Assembly: GCA_903846025.1 (NCBI GenBank)
Contig: CAIMZP010000015.1
Coordinates: 1-35,576, forward strand
Origin: an uncultured beta proteobacterium
Lineage (GTDB): Bacteria; Pseudomonadota; Gammaproteobacteria; Burkholderiales; Burkholderiaceae
Reading direction: 5' to 3'
DNA length: 35,576 bases
Below the pieces are notes generated by a model. It was not told where the DNA came from and ran no database searches. It was given only the letters and a program-made list of their open reading frames with translations. Position numbers and translations under genes: made by a program. Positions 1-8,062 of the stretch are shown piece after piece. The first letter of the stretch is position 1. Each line of letters opens with the position of its first letter.

Positions 1-87
1 CCGATCTGCGACAGTTTTAAAACCACCCCTGCCAGATAAATAATGGTGAATAACTGCTAGCTTGAACTCTTTGCTGTATTTGGACAT
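1..87 (-). CDS. IS3-family transposase OrfA, N-terminal 29 residues (truncated by window edge)
   Basis: The ATG at 87-85 opens a frame that stays open to base 1 and reads MSKYSKEFKLAVIHHYLSGR, then a GG-F-K-T-V motif. This is the start of the N-terminal helix-turn-helix domain of IS150/IS3-type OrfA proteins, which bind the terminal repeats. In complete elements OrfA is followed by an overlapping OrfB with a DDE integrase domain made by programmed -1 frameshifting; none of that is in the window. The last residues (A-D-R) may be partly adapter-derived, because the last 7 bases equal the adapter start. Confidence 0.75.
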   Translation of the reverse strand, partial: MSKYSKEFKLAVIHHYLSGRGGFKTVADR

Positions 88-141
88 AAAAACTGCACCT
101 TAGAAGGTTGGACGGATGTCCAACTTTTGGGGTGCAGTTCA
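1..141 (-). mobile_element. Partial IS3-family (IS150-group) insertion sequence, 5' end
   Basis: Read on the minus strand, the element starts at 141 with TGAACTGCACCCCAAAAG, the style of terminal repeat seen in IS150-group elements. A 7-bp inverted repeat (GTTGGAC/GTCCAAC, 107-124) follows, nested inside AACTGCACC/GGTGCAGTT (91-99 and 131-139). The first transposase frame then starts at 87. The rest lies beyond the left edge of the window. The element ends about 24 bp downstream of the stop codon of the GGT-family gene, so it landed in the intergenic space without breaking that gene. Bases 1-7 may be adapter. Confidence 0.82.
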
Positions 142-165
142 AAAACTGGCAGCCTTTTTTGCTGG

Positions 166-1764
166 TTAAAATGAGCTTACTGCGCCATCGCTGCGTGGAT
201 CCCAGCCACCATGGAGTGTCCCGGAAGGATCGCGAATAATACAACCAGCATGACCAACGGTTTCATCATAGGCATCCAGCATTTCAATTTCATGGCCCAA
301 AGCATGGAGTTCCTTAGCAACCCAGGGGCTAAAGCGGGATTCAAGCTTTAAACTATCGCTAGTTTGACCCCATGTACGCCCCAGTAACCAGCGCGGCCGA
401 CTAATTGCATCCTGAGGATCTAATCCATAGGTGGCTGTGCGAGTAAAGATGGCGCATTGGGTTTGTGGTTGTCCATCTCCACCCATGGTTCCGTACACCA
501 TCGAACGTCCATCTTTGAATAAGGCAAGAGCTGGATTAAGTGTATGAAAGGGTTTGCGATAGGGCTCTAAATGATTGAGAGATTTAGGATCTAAAGAAAA
601 GCTACAGCCACGATTCTGCCAATTGACACCCGAAGTAGGAAGAACAATACCCGCTCCAAACTCATGATAAATACTTTGAATGAAGGAAACGCAATTTCCA
701 TCACCGTCGACGACCCCCATCCAAATCGTATCAGCAGGGCCTTTACCCTGGCCCCAGGGAAGGGCTTGTTCTGGGTTAATATTTTTAGCTAGTTTTTTTA
801 AGAAGGCCGGTGATAAGAATGACTGAGCATTTCTTTTCATATAGGCAGGATCAGTGACAAATTGATCACGTACTTTAAAAGCCTGTTTTGTTGCTTCGAC
901 ACAGTGATGGACATATTCGGCACTGTCTACCTTAAAGCGCTTGAGATTAAGCTGATCCAGAATGCCAATAATCATTAAAGAGACAACGCCCTGTGTAGGC
1001 GGCGTCATGTTGTAGACATTACCCATGCTGTGCCTAAGTTCAAGTGGGTCGATCAACTTTGCATGATGACGCTCAAGATCATCCAATCTCAGTGGGCTAC
1101 CAATATCAGTCAATTCTTTTGCTAATAGATGAGCTAAATCCCCGCGATAGAAATCATCCGTGCCTTTTCTAGCAATTTGACGCAAGGTTTTAGCTAGACG
1201 CTCTTGTTTAAATATGCTGCCAACAACTGGGGCCTGTCCATCAACCAAGAAGGTTTCTGAAAAACCAGGGATGGGACAAAGCTCCTCTCTCTTTTTCAAG
1301 GTTAGGCTAGATTGGCTATGGGTAACGGGCATCCCATTTTCAGCATAGTGAATCGCATCTGCTAGTAATCTTGAAAGAGGAAGTTTGCCACCTAATCCGC
1401 GTTTGGAAAGTTGATGCGCTGCACCCCAGCCTGAAATGGTGCCAGCAACAGTATTGGCTGCGACTGGACCTCTGAAGGGAATGGCTTTAGTGATACCTTG
1501 CTCTGCGTACCAGTTCTTTGATGCAAGACCCGCTGCAGCTCCACAGGCATCAATACCCCCCATAACTTTTCCTGGTGAATGAATGACCCAGAATGAGTCC
1601 CCGCCAATGGAATTCATGTGGGGGTAGACTACTGCAATTGTTGCCGCCGCGGCCACCATAGCCTCAAGGGCATTCCCGCCATCTCGCAGCACTGCTAAAG
1701 CAGATTCCGATGCAAGCGAGTGCGGCGCCACAGCCATCCCTCTAATTCCCCATTTTTGTTGCAT
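166..1764 (-). CDS. Gamma-glutamyltransferase-family Ntn hydrolase, YwrD/HpxW-like
   Basis: 532 residues, full family length. The proenzyme should self-cleave before Thr346 in the motif P-A-D-T-I-W, freeing the N-terminal nucleophile threonine of the small subunit. The block VSFIQSIYHEFGAG (359-372), TSGVNWQNRGCSF (377-389) and GTMGGDGQPQTQ (425-436) supports the family. The D-T-I-W and IQSIYHEFG wording resembles the YwrD/oxamate amidohydrolase (HpxW) clade more than classical periplasmic GGT (DTTH motif). There is no signal peptide, so a cytoplasmic location is expected. The ATG at 1764 has an excellent Shine-Dalgarno (CTGGAGAG, 9 nt upstream) that sits in one arm of an inverted repeat. The amidase/ABC genes nearby suggest nitrogen scavenging, but the substrate is unknown. 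Confidence 0.88.
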   Translation of the reverse strand: MQQKWGIRGMAVAPHSLASESALAVLRDGGNALEAMVAAAATIAVVYPHMNSIGGDSFWVIHSPGKVMGGIDACGAAAGLASKNWYAEQGITKAIPFRGPVAANTVAGTISGWGAAHQLSKRGLGGKLPLSRLLADAIHYAENGMPVTHSQSSLTLKKREELCPIPGFSETFLVDGQAPVVGSIFKQERLAKTLRQIARKGTDDFYRGDLAHLLAKELTDIGSPLRLDDLERHHAKLIDPLELRHSMGNVYNMTPPTQGVVSLMIIGILDQLNLKRFKVDSAEYVHHCVEATKQAFKVRDQFVTDPAYMKRNAQSFLSPAFLKKLAKNINPEQALPWGQGKGPADTIWMGVVDGDGNCVSFIQSIYHEFGAGIVLPTSGVNWQNRGCSFSLDPKSLNHLEPYRKPFHTLNPALALFKDGRSMVYGTMGGDGQPQTQCAIFTRTATYGLDPQDAISRPRWLLGRTWGQTSDSLKLESRFSPWVAKELHALGHEIEMLDAYDETVGHAGCIIRDPSGTLHGGWDPRSDGAVSSF

Positions 1765-1772
1765 AAATTGCT

Positions 1773-1821
1773 CTCCAGATTATGTATTTTTTATATCCAA
1801 TAAGAGCATTGTAATCTGGAG
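1773..1821 (-). promoter_or_regulatory. Inverted repeat in the GGT-gene leader, covering its Shine-Dalgarno
   Basis: CTCCAGATTA (1773-1782) and TAATCTGGAG (1812-1821) are perfect 10-bp inverted arms 29 bp apart. In the minus-strand mRNA the downstream arm contains the Shine-Dalgarno TGGAG of the GGT-family gene. If transcription begins upstream of 1821, the arms would pair and hide the ribosome binding site. A -10-like TACAAT (minus strand, 1813-1808) overlaps the distal arm, so the repeat could instead be a DNA operator. The sequence alone does not decide. Confidence 0.5.
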
Positions 1822-2024
1822 GGTAATTATTAACTCAAGCGGATCCTCTTTGATAAGTGGCGCTCTACTGGGCGCTGTAATTGAAATATTTAGGCGATTA
1901 AAAGCCTTAAATATTATTGATATGGGGTTAATACCCATTAAATACTTCATTGGGTTTCAGTTTTTAATAGATGTCCGTGATATTCTAATTTTGCATTTAA
2001 TAAAAAATATAAATTGGAGACAAA

Positions 2025-2981
2025 ATGAATCTAGCAAAGGTTTTATTTATGGCGTTGCTATGCGCTTATTTTTCAATGGCAATCGCAGAAAAAAATAGCG
2101 CAAATAGAGTTCAGGGTGCTGAGCATTGGGTTAAAAATGGTGATGTAAATATTTATGTTTGGGAAAAATTTACTGGCAGCCCAAAAAATAAACCTGTCAT
2201 TATGTTGGCCCATGGATCAGCTACTGCGGGTAAAGAGTCTTTTGACCTCGGGGTTCCCAGTAATCCAGATATTAGTTTGATGGATGTTTTGGCTAAACAA
2301 GGCTTTGATGTGTTCGCGCTAGACATCAGAGGATTTGGTCGGTCCACCCATCCCGCAGACCATTTCACAACCGAAGATGCGGCAAGCGACTTAAATGCAG
2401 CAGTTGATTTTGTGATGAATGCTCGCAGCGTTCCCAAAGTAAAGCTATTAGCCTGGTCATATGCCACCCAATACGGCGGTCTGTTTGTCATGGCTCATCC
2501 AGAAAAAGTAGATCGATATGTTTCTTATGCACAGATGGGCATAGATAGCATTGACATTGCCAAGCGTAGGCCAAACTTAAAGATGTATCAAGAGAAGGTT
2601 TATATACAAATTCCTGAGGCAGGGTGGCATGGGCGATTTTATTCTTTGACACCAAAAGAGGACAACTTCCCAGAGGTGGTTGATGCTTATGCAAAATCTG
2701 CAGCTGCTATTGAGATCAATACCGCTACAAGTCCTCAGTTGGAATTGGTGACTAAATTACCAATGCTTAATGCGGCTCAGATTACGGTGCCAACGATGAT
2801 TATTCATGGTGAGTATGACGATGTCGCTGACACTAAGCAGTTGCTACCATTCTTTGAGCAATTACCAAATGCCAATAAGCGCTATGTAGTAGTGCCCAAT
2901 GCTGGACATATGATGATGTACCAAAAAGGCTACAGCATATTTCAACAGGCGGTAACGGATTACTTCAAAGAGCGGTTTTAA
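2025..2981 (+). CDS. Secreted alpha/beta-hydrolase
   Basis: 318 residues. Residues 1-21 form a signal peptide with an A-I-A cleavage site, so export to the periplasm is expected. The alpha/beta-hydrolase fold is visible: oxyanion region AHGSATAG (62-69), DIRGFGRS (100-107), nucleophile elbow A-W-S-Y-A with Ser145, acid Asp265 in HGEYDD and catalytic His295 in NAGH. The elbow has Ala where the usual GxSxG has Gly, a tolerated variant. The start is fixed by TTGGAGA about 6 nt before the ATG and by the signal peptide. It is divergent from the GGT-family gene and convergent with the amidase. Esterase, lipase or serine peptidase activity are all possible; the substrate cannot be read. Confidence 0.82.
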   Translation: MNLAKVLFMALLCAYFSMAIAEKNSANRVQGAEHWVKNGDVNIYVWEKFTGSPKNKPVIMLAHGSATAGKESFDLGVPSNPDISLMDVLAKQGFDVFALDIRGFGRSTHPADHFTTEDAASDLNAAVDFVMNARSVPKVKLLAWSYATQYGGLFVMAHPEKVDRYVSYAQMGIDSIDIAKRRPNLKMYQEKVYIQIPEAGWHGRFYSLTPKEDNFPEVVDAYAKSAAAIEINTATSPQLELVTKLPMLNAAQITVPTMIIHGEYDDVADTKQLLPFFEQLPNANKRYVVVPNAGHMMMYQKGYSIFQQAVTDYFKERF

Positions 2982-3140
2982 TTTTTTATATCGAGCAATC
3001 GTAAATAGTGCGTTTTTAATAAATAATATGCAAGGATCGATCCATTTACTAAGGGTAAGGGGCGATAAAGCAATTTGCGATGAATTGGTTCTGGAGTTCA
3101 GCTGATGTTCAATATACTAGCGCCCTGATTTTTTTAAAGA

Positions 3141-3170
3141 GCCACCCATTGATATGAACAAGTGGGTGGC
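3141..3170. terminator. Hairpin between convergent hydrolase and amidase genes
   Basis: GCCACCCA (3141-3148) and TGGGTGGC (3163-3170) form a perfect 8-bp stem with a 14-nt loop between two convergent genes. A run of Ts lies at 3129-3135, but neither strand has a clean U-tract directly after the stem, so intrinsic termination is only a guess. Confidence 0.4.
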
Positions 3171-3211
3171 CAGCATTTCTATTTAAGGCTTTAAATTGGC
3201 AACTTCATGCA

Positions 3212-4513
3212 TCAGTTTAAAAATGAATGTTCAGCAAATTTGGCAATGCTTAAAAGAGTCCAATCATCTTCGTAGTTGCCAATTAATTGAATTCCAAGCG
3301 GCAAGCCATTACTGGACTTAGTAAATGGTAAGGTGATGGAAGGCACTCCCAAAAAACTCCATAGCGCACAAAATATTGGGTCTCCAGTCGATGTTAGCCC
3401 TTTTGGAGCCTCCCCGCTCGCTGGTACGGAGAGGAAGGCATCATATTTCCCAAAAAATTCTCCAACTGATTGTCGCAATTTTTTTTGTTTTGAACGAGCA
3501 TTAAGATATTCAAGGGCAGAATGTTTAGAACCTTTTTCTGATAACTCTTTGATATGAATGCTCAGTAATTGCGAGTGATTTTTGATATGAGATTGGTGTA
3601 TTGCAGCCGCTTCGCATTCCATCATGGTGTTCATGTCTTGAATTGCATCCCAATACAGACCGGGTAAAGTGACATCCTCCACTATTGCTCCTGAAGAGCG
3701 AAGTCTATCGGCTGCCGATTCAAGTGCTTGAGATTGTTCTTGGCTCAACAGATGATCAAATGGGGTCTTGAGAACCGCTATACGCGGCTTGGAAAACGGC
3801 GCGATTCCATCTATTTGATCCATTTTAAAATCTGGCAAAACTATAGAATCCTCTTCTTCATTCGTTTCATTTTTCAGCAAATTTAAAGCTATTGCTGCGT
3901 CATCAACTGAGCGAGTAAAAAATCCAATGTGATCTAAAGATCCAGAAAGAGGGTGGGCACCATCTCGTGGTATAGCGCCAAAACTGGCTTTAAATCCAAC
4001 TATTCCGCAAAAGGCTGCGGGACGGATAATAGATCCTTGTGTTTGGGATCCAAGGGCTAACGGCACTATTCCCGCTGCAACTGCTGCGGCTGATCCGCTT
4101 GAGGACCCGCCTGGTGTATGTTCACTATTCCATGGATTGGTAGTGGGGCCGGGATTTCTCCATGCAAATTCGGTTGTTACTGTTTTTCCAAAGATAACGC
4201 CACCGAGCTGACGTATTTTTTTAATTATTGGAGCATCCTCCTCGGGGATGAATCCTTGGTAGATAGGGGAGCCATTGGTAGTGGGGAAATCTTTTGTGGC
4301 AATAATATCTTTTACGGCCACTGGTATGCCCATTAAGGGCCCTTGCTGAATTTGACTATCAAGTTGCTCTAAAGAGGCTCTTACAAGAAACGCATGCAGT
4401 GTTGGCTCTTTCAAATCTGCTTGATGGGAGCAGTCGGCTAATAATTTTTGTGGTGTGAGTTGTTTTTTTTGAATCTTGTCACTAGCCTCTTTAAGGCCAA
4501 GTATTTTTATCAT
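3212..4513 (-). CDS. Amidase signature family hydrolase
   Basis: 433 residues, typical of the amidase signature family, which hydrolyses amides to carboxylate and ammonia with a Ser-cisSer-Lys triad. Lys68 lies in GIPVAVKDI, the cis-serine is Ser137 in TPGGSSSGSAAA, and the nucleophile is Ser161 in GSQTQGSIIRPAAFCG. The spacing 68/137/161 equals that of malonamidase E2 (62/131/155). No transamidosome partners (GatB/GatC) are adjacent, so a catabolic amidase is more likely than GatA. It is the last gene of the ABC transporter operon, 65 nt after the binding-protein gene, which suggests it acts on the imported compound. No signal peptide, so cytoplasmic. Confidence 0.88.
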   Translation of the reverse strand: MIKILGLKEASDKIQKKQLTPQKLLADCSHQADLKEPTLHAFLVRASLEQLDSQIQQGPLMGIPVAVKDIIATKDFPTTNGSPIYQGFIPEEDAPIIKKIRQLGGVIFGKTVTTEFAWRNPGPTTNPWNSEHTPGGSSSGSAAAVAAGIVPLALGSQTQGSIIRPAAFCGIVGFKASFGAIPRDGAHPLSGSLDHIGFFTRSVDDAAIALNLLKNETNEEEDSIVLPDFKMDQIDGIAPFSKPRIAVLKTPFDHLLSQEQSQALESAADRLRSSGAIVEDVTLPGLYWDAIQDMNTMMECEAAAIHQSHIKNHSQLLSIHIKELSEKGSKHSALEYLNARSKQKKLRQSVGEFFGKYDAFLSVPASGEAPKGLTSTGDPIFCALWSFLGVPSITLPFTKSSNGLPLGIQLIGNYEDDWTLLSIAKFAEHSFLN

Positions 4514-4542
4514 TTTTATTATTAAATATAGTTAAGTGAAAT

Positions 4543-4571
4543 CTATCTGATGCCTTTAAGGCACCAGATAG
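4543..4571 (-). other. Intercistronic stem-loop between binding-protein and amidase genes
   Basis: CTATCTG (4543-4549) and CAGATAG (4565-4571) enclose TGCCT/AGGCA (4551-4555 and 4559-4563) with a 3-nt loop and one A/C mismatch, a strong 12-bp stem. No U-run follows on the minus strand. Such structures after binding-protein genes often protect the upstream mRNA from 3' exonucleases, or partly terminate transcription, so the binding protein exceeds the downstream enzyme. Confidence 0.6.
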
Positions 4572-4578
4572 GCAGAAA

Positions 4579-5553
4579 TTATTTGATTGTTAGTGCGTTT
4601 TTAATATATGTTTCGTTGATGAAGTTTTCAAAAACTGGTTGCTCTTTTAGATTGCCTAGTGCGATCTGAGTATCCATTGCAATTTTTAAAGCTTGCGGTG
4701 TAATTTGAACATTCTTTGGAAATACATTTTCGCTCATCATGCGATTGACTGCATTTTCAACAACTTGAGGATCCTGAGATGGGAATTCCTTTTTAGCAAC
4801 TTCAATTGCACCCTTTGGATCTTTGCCCATATAACGCAAAGCCATTTCCATGCCATTTACCATTCGCTGGGCGGCAACTGAGTCAACAGACTTTAGTGCA
4901 GTAATTGATGAGAAGGCGTAAGGTCCATAAGTCTTTGGAAAGCCGAGTACCACCTTCATGCCCTTAATGGCTACCTGATCTAAGCCTGGTTCATATAGGA
5001 CGGCGACTTTTGCTTGGCCACCGAGTAGGGCAGCCGGTTCAGAACCGAGCGGGACTTGGATCATATCGATATCTGTTTTTTCGCTCATACCGTTTTCTTT
5101 GAGAAGCTTGAGGAAAAGGGAGGTGCTGGTAGTTGGCATTAGTCCAGTTACTACCTTTAGGCCTTTGACGTCCTTGATATTAGTAAATTTAACATCTGGG
5201 GCGGTGGCTATCCATACAGCTGCCCCATTTACCGCATTGCTAATAATGCCAACATTTGCCCCCTTTGATGCGGCAATTGCAGTCCATTCAGGTCCATGAA
5301 TGGAAAATTGTGAACTTCCAGACAGTACTGAGGATAGCGCAGCCGTTGGGGATCCGGCAGTCTCCTTAATAACACTAAGCCCTTGATCTTGAAAAAAGCC
5401 TTTATCAATTGCAACATATAGAGGTAAATAAAGCATTGACTGAAATGCCTGAGAAACCGTTACCGTCTTAACTTCTGCAAAGGCTGAAAATGATGTAATG
5501 CAAATCCCCGATACCAATACGATGGAACTTATTTTCTTAATAATAGATTGCAT
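4579..5553 (-). CDS. ABC transporter periplasmic substrate-binding protein (NMT1/SsuA-like)
   Basis: 324 residues from the ATG at 5553. This start is preferred to the upstream in-frame one because CGGAG lies about 10 nt ahead and the protein then begins with a clean signal peptide (MQSIIKKISSIVLVSG, cleavage near A-F-A before E-V-K). The mature part, opening VTVSQAFQSMLYLPLYVAID, has the NMT1/THI5-like binding fold shared by SsuA, TauA and ThiY. It should capture a small organic nutrient in the periplasm for the permease and ATPase encoded just upstream. Candidate ligands are aliphatic sulfonates, nitriles, pyrimidines or amides. The downstream amidase favours an amide or a pyrimidine breakdown product, but this is inference. 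Confidence 0.85.
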   Translation of the reverse strand: MQSIIKKISSIVLVSGICITSFSAFAEVKTVTVSQAFQSMLYLPLYVAIDKGFFQDQGLSVIKETAGSPTAALSSVLSGSSQFSIHGPEWTAIAASKGANVGIISNAVNGAAVWIATAPDVKFTNIKDVKGLKVVTGLMPTTSTSLFLKLLKENGMSEKTDIDMIQVPLGSEPAALLGGQAKVAVLYEPGLDQVAIKGMKVVLGFPKTYGPYAFSSITALKSVDSVAAQRMVNGMEMALRYMGKDPKGAIEVAKKEFPSQDPQVVENAVNRMMSENVFPKNVQITPQALKIAMDTQIALGNLKEQPVFENFINETYIKNALTIK

Positions 5554-5579
5554 TTTAAATATCTCCGTTAGGTTAAAAA

Positions 5580-6395
5580 TTACATTCGAATTTGAGTGCG
5601 TCCGCTGTCGATCCGCCATGGAAACATGAAGTTTTCCAGCGCATCAATCGCGTGATAAAGAAGAAATCCCACAATCATTAGCATGAATAGACCAACCCAT
5701 ACTGAGTTGAGTTCATAAAGGCTTGATGCGTTATAGATCATGTGACCTAAGCCTGCTTTGGAGGAAATAAATTCTCCAACAACTGCACCAACAAGTCCGA
5801 ATCCGACGTTGATTCTAAAATTGGAAATAATTGCCGGCATTGAGGATGGAATAATCACTTCAAAAAAGATCTGGTGCTTGGTTCCACCCATAGAAAAAAG
5901 GAGCGATTGAAGGTCTTTATCGGCATCTTTTGTCGCCTGATGTGCTGCTATCAACGCAATGATGGCGGTCATAGAAACAACCAGTACAACCTTTGCACCT
6001 AAACCCGTGCCAAACCAAAGAAGAATGATGGGTGCAAGCGCAATTTTAGGCACGCTATTGAGGGCCACAATAAAGGGTTCTGTTATTTGCGCTGCCCACT
6101 TGGAGTACCAAAGATAAAGTCCAATTGCCGTTCCAATAATGGTGCCAATAACAAAGCCGAGTAGGGCTTCCCACAGGGTGTATCCAGTATCAATAAAGAG
6201 CGAGAAATCAAGAATACTCACTACAAATCTTTTCCAAATGCCTTCTGGCGTCCCGATTAAAAATTCAGAGACAAAGCCAAGTTCAGCCCCAAGTTGCCAG
6301 ACTGCGAAAAATATCATTACCGACATTATTTGGATTAATGATTTTCCTGAGCCAGTATTTAACCAATCGGTTACTAAGGATTTTTTGGTTTTCAT
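5580..6395 (-). CDS. ABC transporter permease (SsuC/TauC/ThiX family)
   Basis: 271 residues from the ATG at 6395, 2 nt after the ATPase stop codon, with AAGGA 10 nt upstream inside the end of that gene. Hydrophobic segments near residues 20-40, 60-85, 100-130, 180-215 and 230-255 fit a six-helix inner-membrane permease. The cytoplasmic EAA-type loop that contacts the ATPase is visible as FEVIIPSSMPAIISNFRINV, then GFGLVGAVVGEF. It forms the channel of the importer, with two copies expected per complex. The tight spacing shows translation is coupled to the ATPase gene. Confidence 0.87.
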   Translation of the reverse strand: MKTKKSLVTDWLNTGSGKSLIQIMSVMIFFAVWQLGAELGFVSEFLIGTPEGIWKRFVVSILDFSLFIDTGYTLWEALLGFVIGTIIGTAIGLYLWYSKWAAQITEPFIVALNSVPKIALAPIILLWFGTGLGAKVVLVVSMTAIIALIAAHQATKDADKDLQSLLFSMGGTKHQIFFEVIIPSSMPAIISNFRINVGFGLVGAVVGEFISSKAGLGHMIYNASSLYELNSVWVGLFMLMIVGFLLYHAIDALENFMFPWRIDSGRTQIRM

Positions 6396-6397
6396 GC

Positions 6398-7180
6398 TTA
6401 TGCATCCTTTCTGGTTTGAATATCTAATTCTGAGCAAAGTAAATTAAAATATTCTGAGAAATTCTTATGAGCTCTTGCATCAATGGGGGTTGAGCGCTCG
6501 ATGTCAATTTGATGAACATTTTTTACTGTTGTTGGTCTGCCGCTAAGAGCCACAACCCTTTTAGAGAGCGCGACTGCTTCATCAATATCGTGAGTAACTA
6601 AAATTACTGTTTTTTTAAACGTAGCAACCGCTTCTAGTAGTACGCTTTCTAAATAGAGGCGAGTTTGATAATCCAGCGCAGAAAAAGGCTCATCCAGTAA
6701 AAGTATGTCGGGATCCATGAGTAAGGTTCTTATTAGCGCTACACGCTGTCGCATTCCTCCGGAAAGTGTTTGTGGGTAAGATTTTTCGAATCCGGATAGA
6801 CCAAAAGTGGAAAGGTACTCCCTGGCCATATCTACCGCGTTAGGACCATCTTCGCCTCGAACTTTGAGTCCCAATAAAACATTTTCAAGTACTGTTTTCC
6901 AGGGAAAAAGAAGGTCTTTTTGCATCATATAGCCGATGCGACCCCTAAGGCTGGATGTTTTTTCCCCTCTATAAATCAGCGACCCCTGATCGGCTTCGAG
7001 CAATCCCGCGATGATGTTGAAGATTGTTGATTTTCCGCAGCCACTAGGGCCAATGATGCTGACAAAATCTTGCTCATGTACATCAAACGTTAATCCGCTT
7101 AGCACTTCTACTGGACCTGATTTGCTGTTAAAGGACTTATGAATTCCACTGATGGAAAGTTGTATGGATTTATCTGACAT
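6398..7180 (-). CDS. ABC transporter ATP-binding protein (SsuB/TauB/ThiZ family)
   Basis: 260 residues from the ATG at 7180; an upstream in-frame GTG at 7216 would add 12 residues but lacks a better ribosome site. Walker A GPSGCGKST, Q-loop in MMQKDLLFPW, signature LSGGMRQR (Met in place of the common Gln), Walker B ILLLDEPFSALD and H-loop THD are all present, so it should be an active ATPase. It powers the importer formed with the next two genes. First gene of the operon. A weak sigma-70-like promoter may lie at 7216-7244 (TTGTGG, 17 bp, TATTAG on the minus strand). Confidence 0.88.
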   Translation of the reverse strand: MSDKSIQLSISGIHKSFNSKSGPVEVLSGLTFDVHEQDFVSIIGPSGCGKSTIFNIIAGLLEADQGSLIYRGEKTSSLRGRIGYMMQKDLLFPWKTVLENVLLGLKVRGEDGPNAVDMAREYLSTFGLSGFEKSYPQTLSGGMRQRVALIRTLLMDPDILLLDEPFSALDYQTRLYLESVLLEAVATFKKTVILVTHDIDEAVALSKRVVALSGRPTTVKNVHQIDIERSTPIDARAHKNFSEYFNLLCSELDIQTRKDA

Positions 7181-7387
7181 TTTTATATTTAATCCAATAT
7201 GGTGCGGAGTAGGCACTAATACTCACATTTTTAGTGGGCCACAATTTTGTAAGTCATTTTATTTTGGTGCACACTTGCATCACATTCGTATATTTTGAGC
7301 CAAAGTGGGGCGTAGATGCAGGTGATTTAAAGAGGCTCGCTAAAGACCTGCATGGCATGCCCAATTCCTCAGTGCTCGGTAAAGTTG

Positions 7388-7430
7388 ACCCTAGAGGGCA
7401 GGATCCAGTAGGGCCCTTTTTTTCTAGGGT
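7388..7430 (+). terminator. Terminator-like hairpin in the gene-poor interval
   Basis: ACCCTAGA (7388-7395) and TCTAGGGT (7423-7430) are perfect arms, with an inner AGGGC/GCCCT stem (7395-7399, 7413-7417) followed by seven Ts (7417-7423). The inner stem plus T-run resembles a plus-strand intrinsic terminator, yet no plus-strand gene precedes it. It could end an unannotated small RNA or be a relic. Confidence 0.35.
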
Positions 7431-8001
7431 GAAGATTTTTACTGCCTTTGTCCAGCAGGTATAACTCATTAGGGTTGGCAATAAGACATCACTATAAAAA
7501 GACGGTTGCGTATAACTATGAAAGGCATCGCGTAAGCCACTGACAACAAGGTGTGATTTTTACTCTGTCACAGCTTTTATGGAGGGTCGAGCCTATGCGT
7601 GTAGTTTTATCTTAAAATAGAAAACTAGAGGTATGGCTAAAGTTATTAATAGCATCACTACCACCACCCTGGGATTTACTGTGCCAATTAGTGGTGGCTA
7701 GTAAATTTAGGACTTCAGGGTTATATCGAATGAGGATGTGATAAAGAACGGGAAGGTAGTGGATGTCCAACAGGTTAAGCGTGACTACGAGATGTTTATA
7801 AATAGCCGTAGATAGCTGAATCAATTTCCTGATGGGTAGCGTTGGGCATTCCTCTTATAGATGGCTAACTCTGCGCAGGGGTGACGCTAGCCTTCTGCAA
7901 TATCACTTGGGTGATCTGTTTGAATGTTTTGGTGGTGGAGCTCTATTTTTTTAGGCTATTTGTCTGCCAAACAATTTATTTTTCGATTTAATAAATTAGG
8001 G

Positions 8002-8022
8002 TATCCGAGTTACGTGATTGAT
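8002..8022 (+). repeat. Left arm of 21-bp inverted repeat bracketing the isomerase/toxin-antitoxin segment
   Basis: This 21-mer (TATCCGAGTT, A, CGTGATTGAT) matches the reverse complement of 9432-9452 at 20 of 21 positions, the difference being A versus T at the centre. The similarity weakens outward (aaattagg versus aatttatgga). Together the arms bracket about 1.4 kb. Confidence 0.75.
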
Positions 8023-8062
8023 TTATCCATTGTCACCAACTTTTGCGATACATATCAATACA

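Noticed and set aside
17-244. 75-codon minus-strand frame across the IS end
   Set aside because: It runs across the IS terminal repeat and into the GGT-family gene in another frame; the true transposase frame starts at 87.
1850-2098. 82-codon plus-strand frame before the alpha/beta-hydrolase
   Set aside because: It overlaps the start of the hydrolase gene, lacks a ribosome site and shows no protein character; the hydrolase has a clear Shine-Dalgarno and signal peptide.
5554-5619. Extended start of the binding protein at 5619
   Set aside because: It would overlap the permease gene and place 22 residues before an obvious signal peptide; the ATG at 5553 has a Shine-Dalgarno.
7254-7481. Overlapping 75-76 codon frames on both strands near 7234-7481
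   Set aside because: Both run through the terminator-like hairpin, have no ribosome sites and resemble no family.
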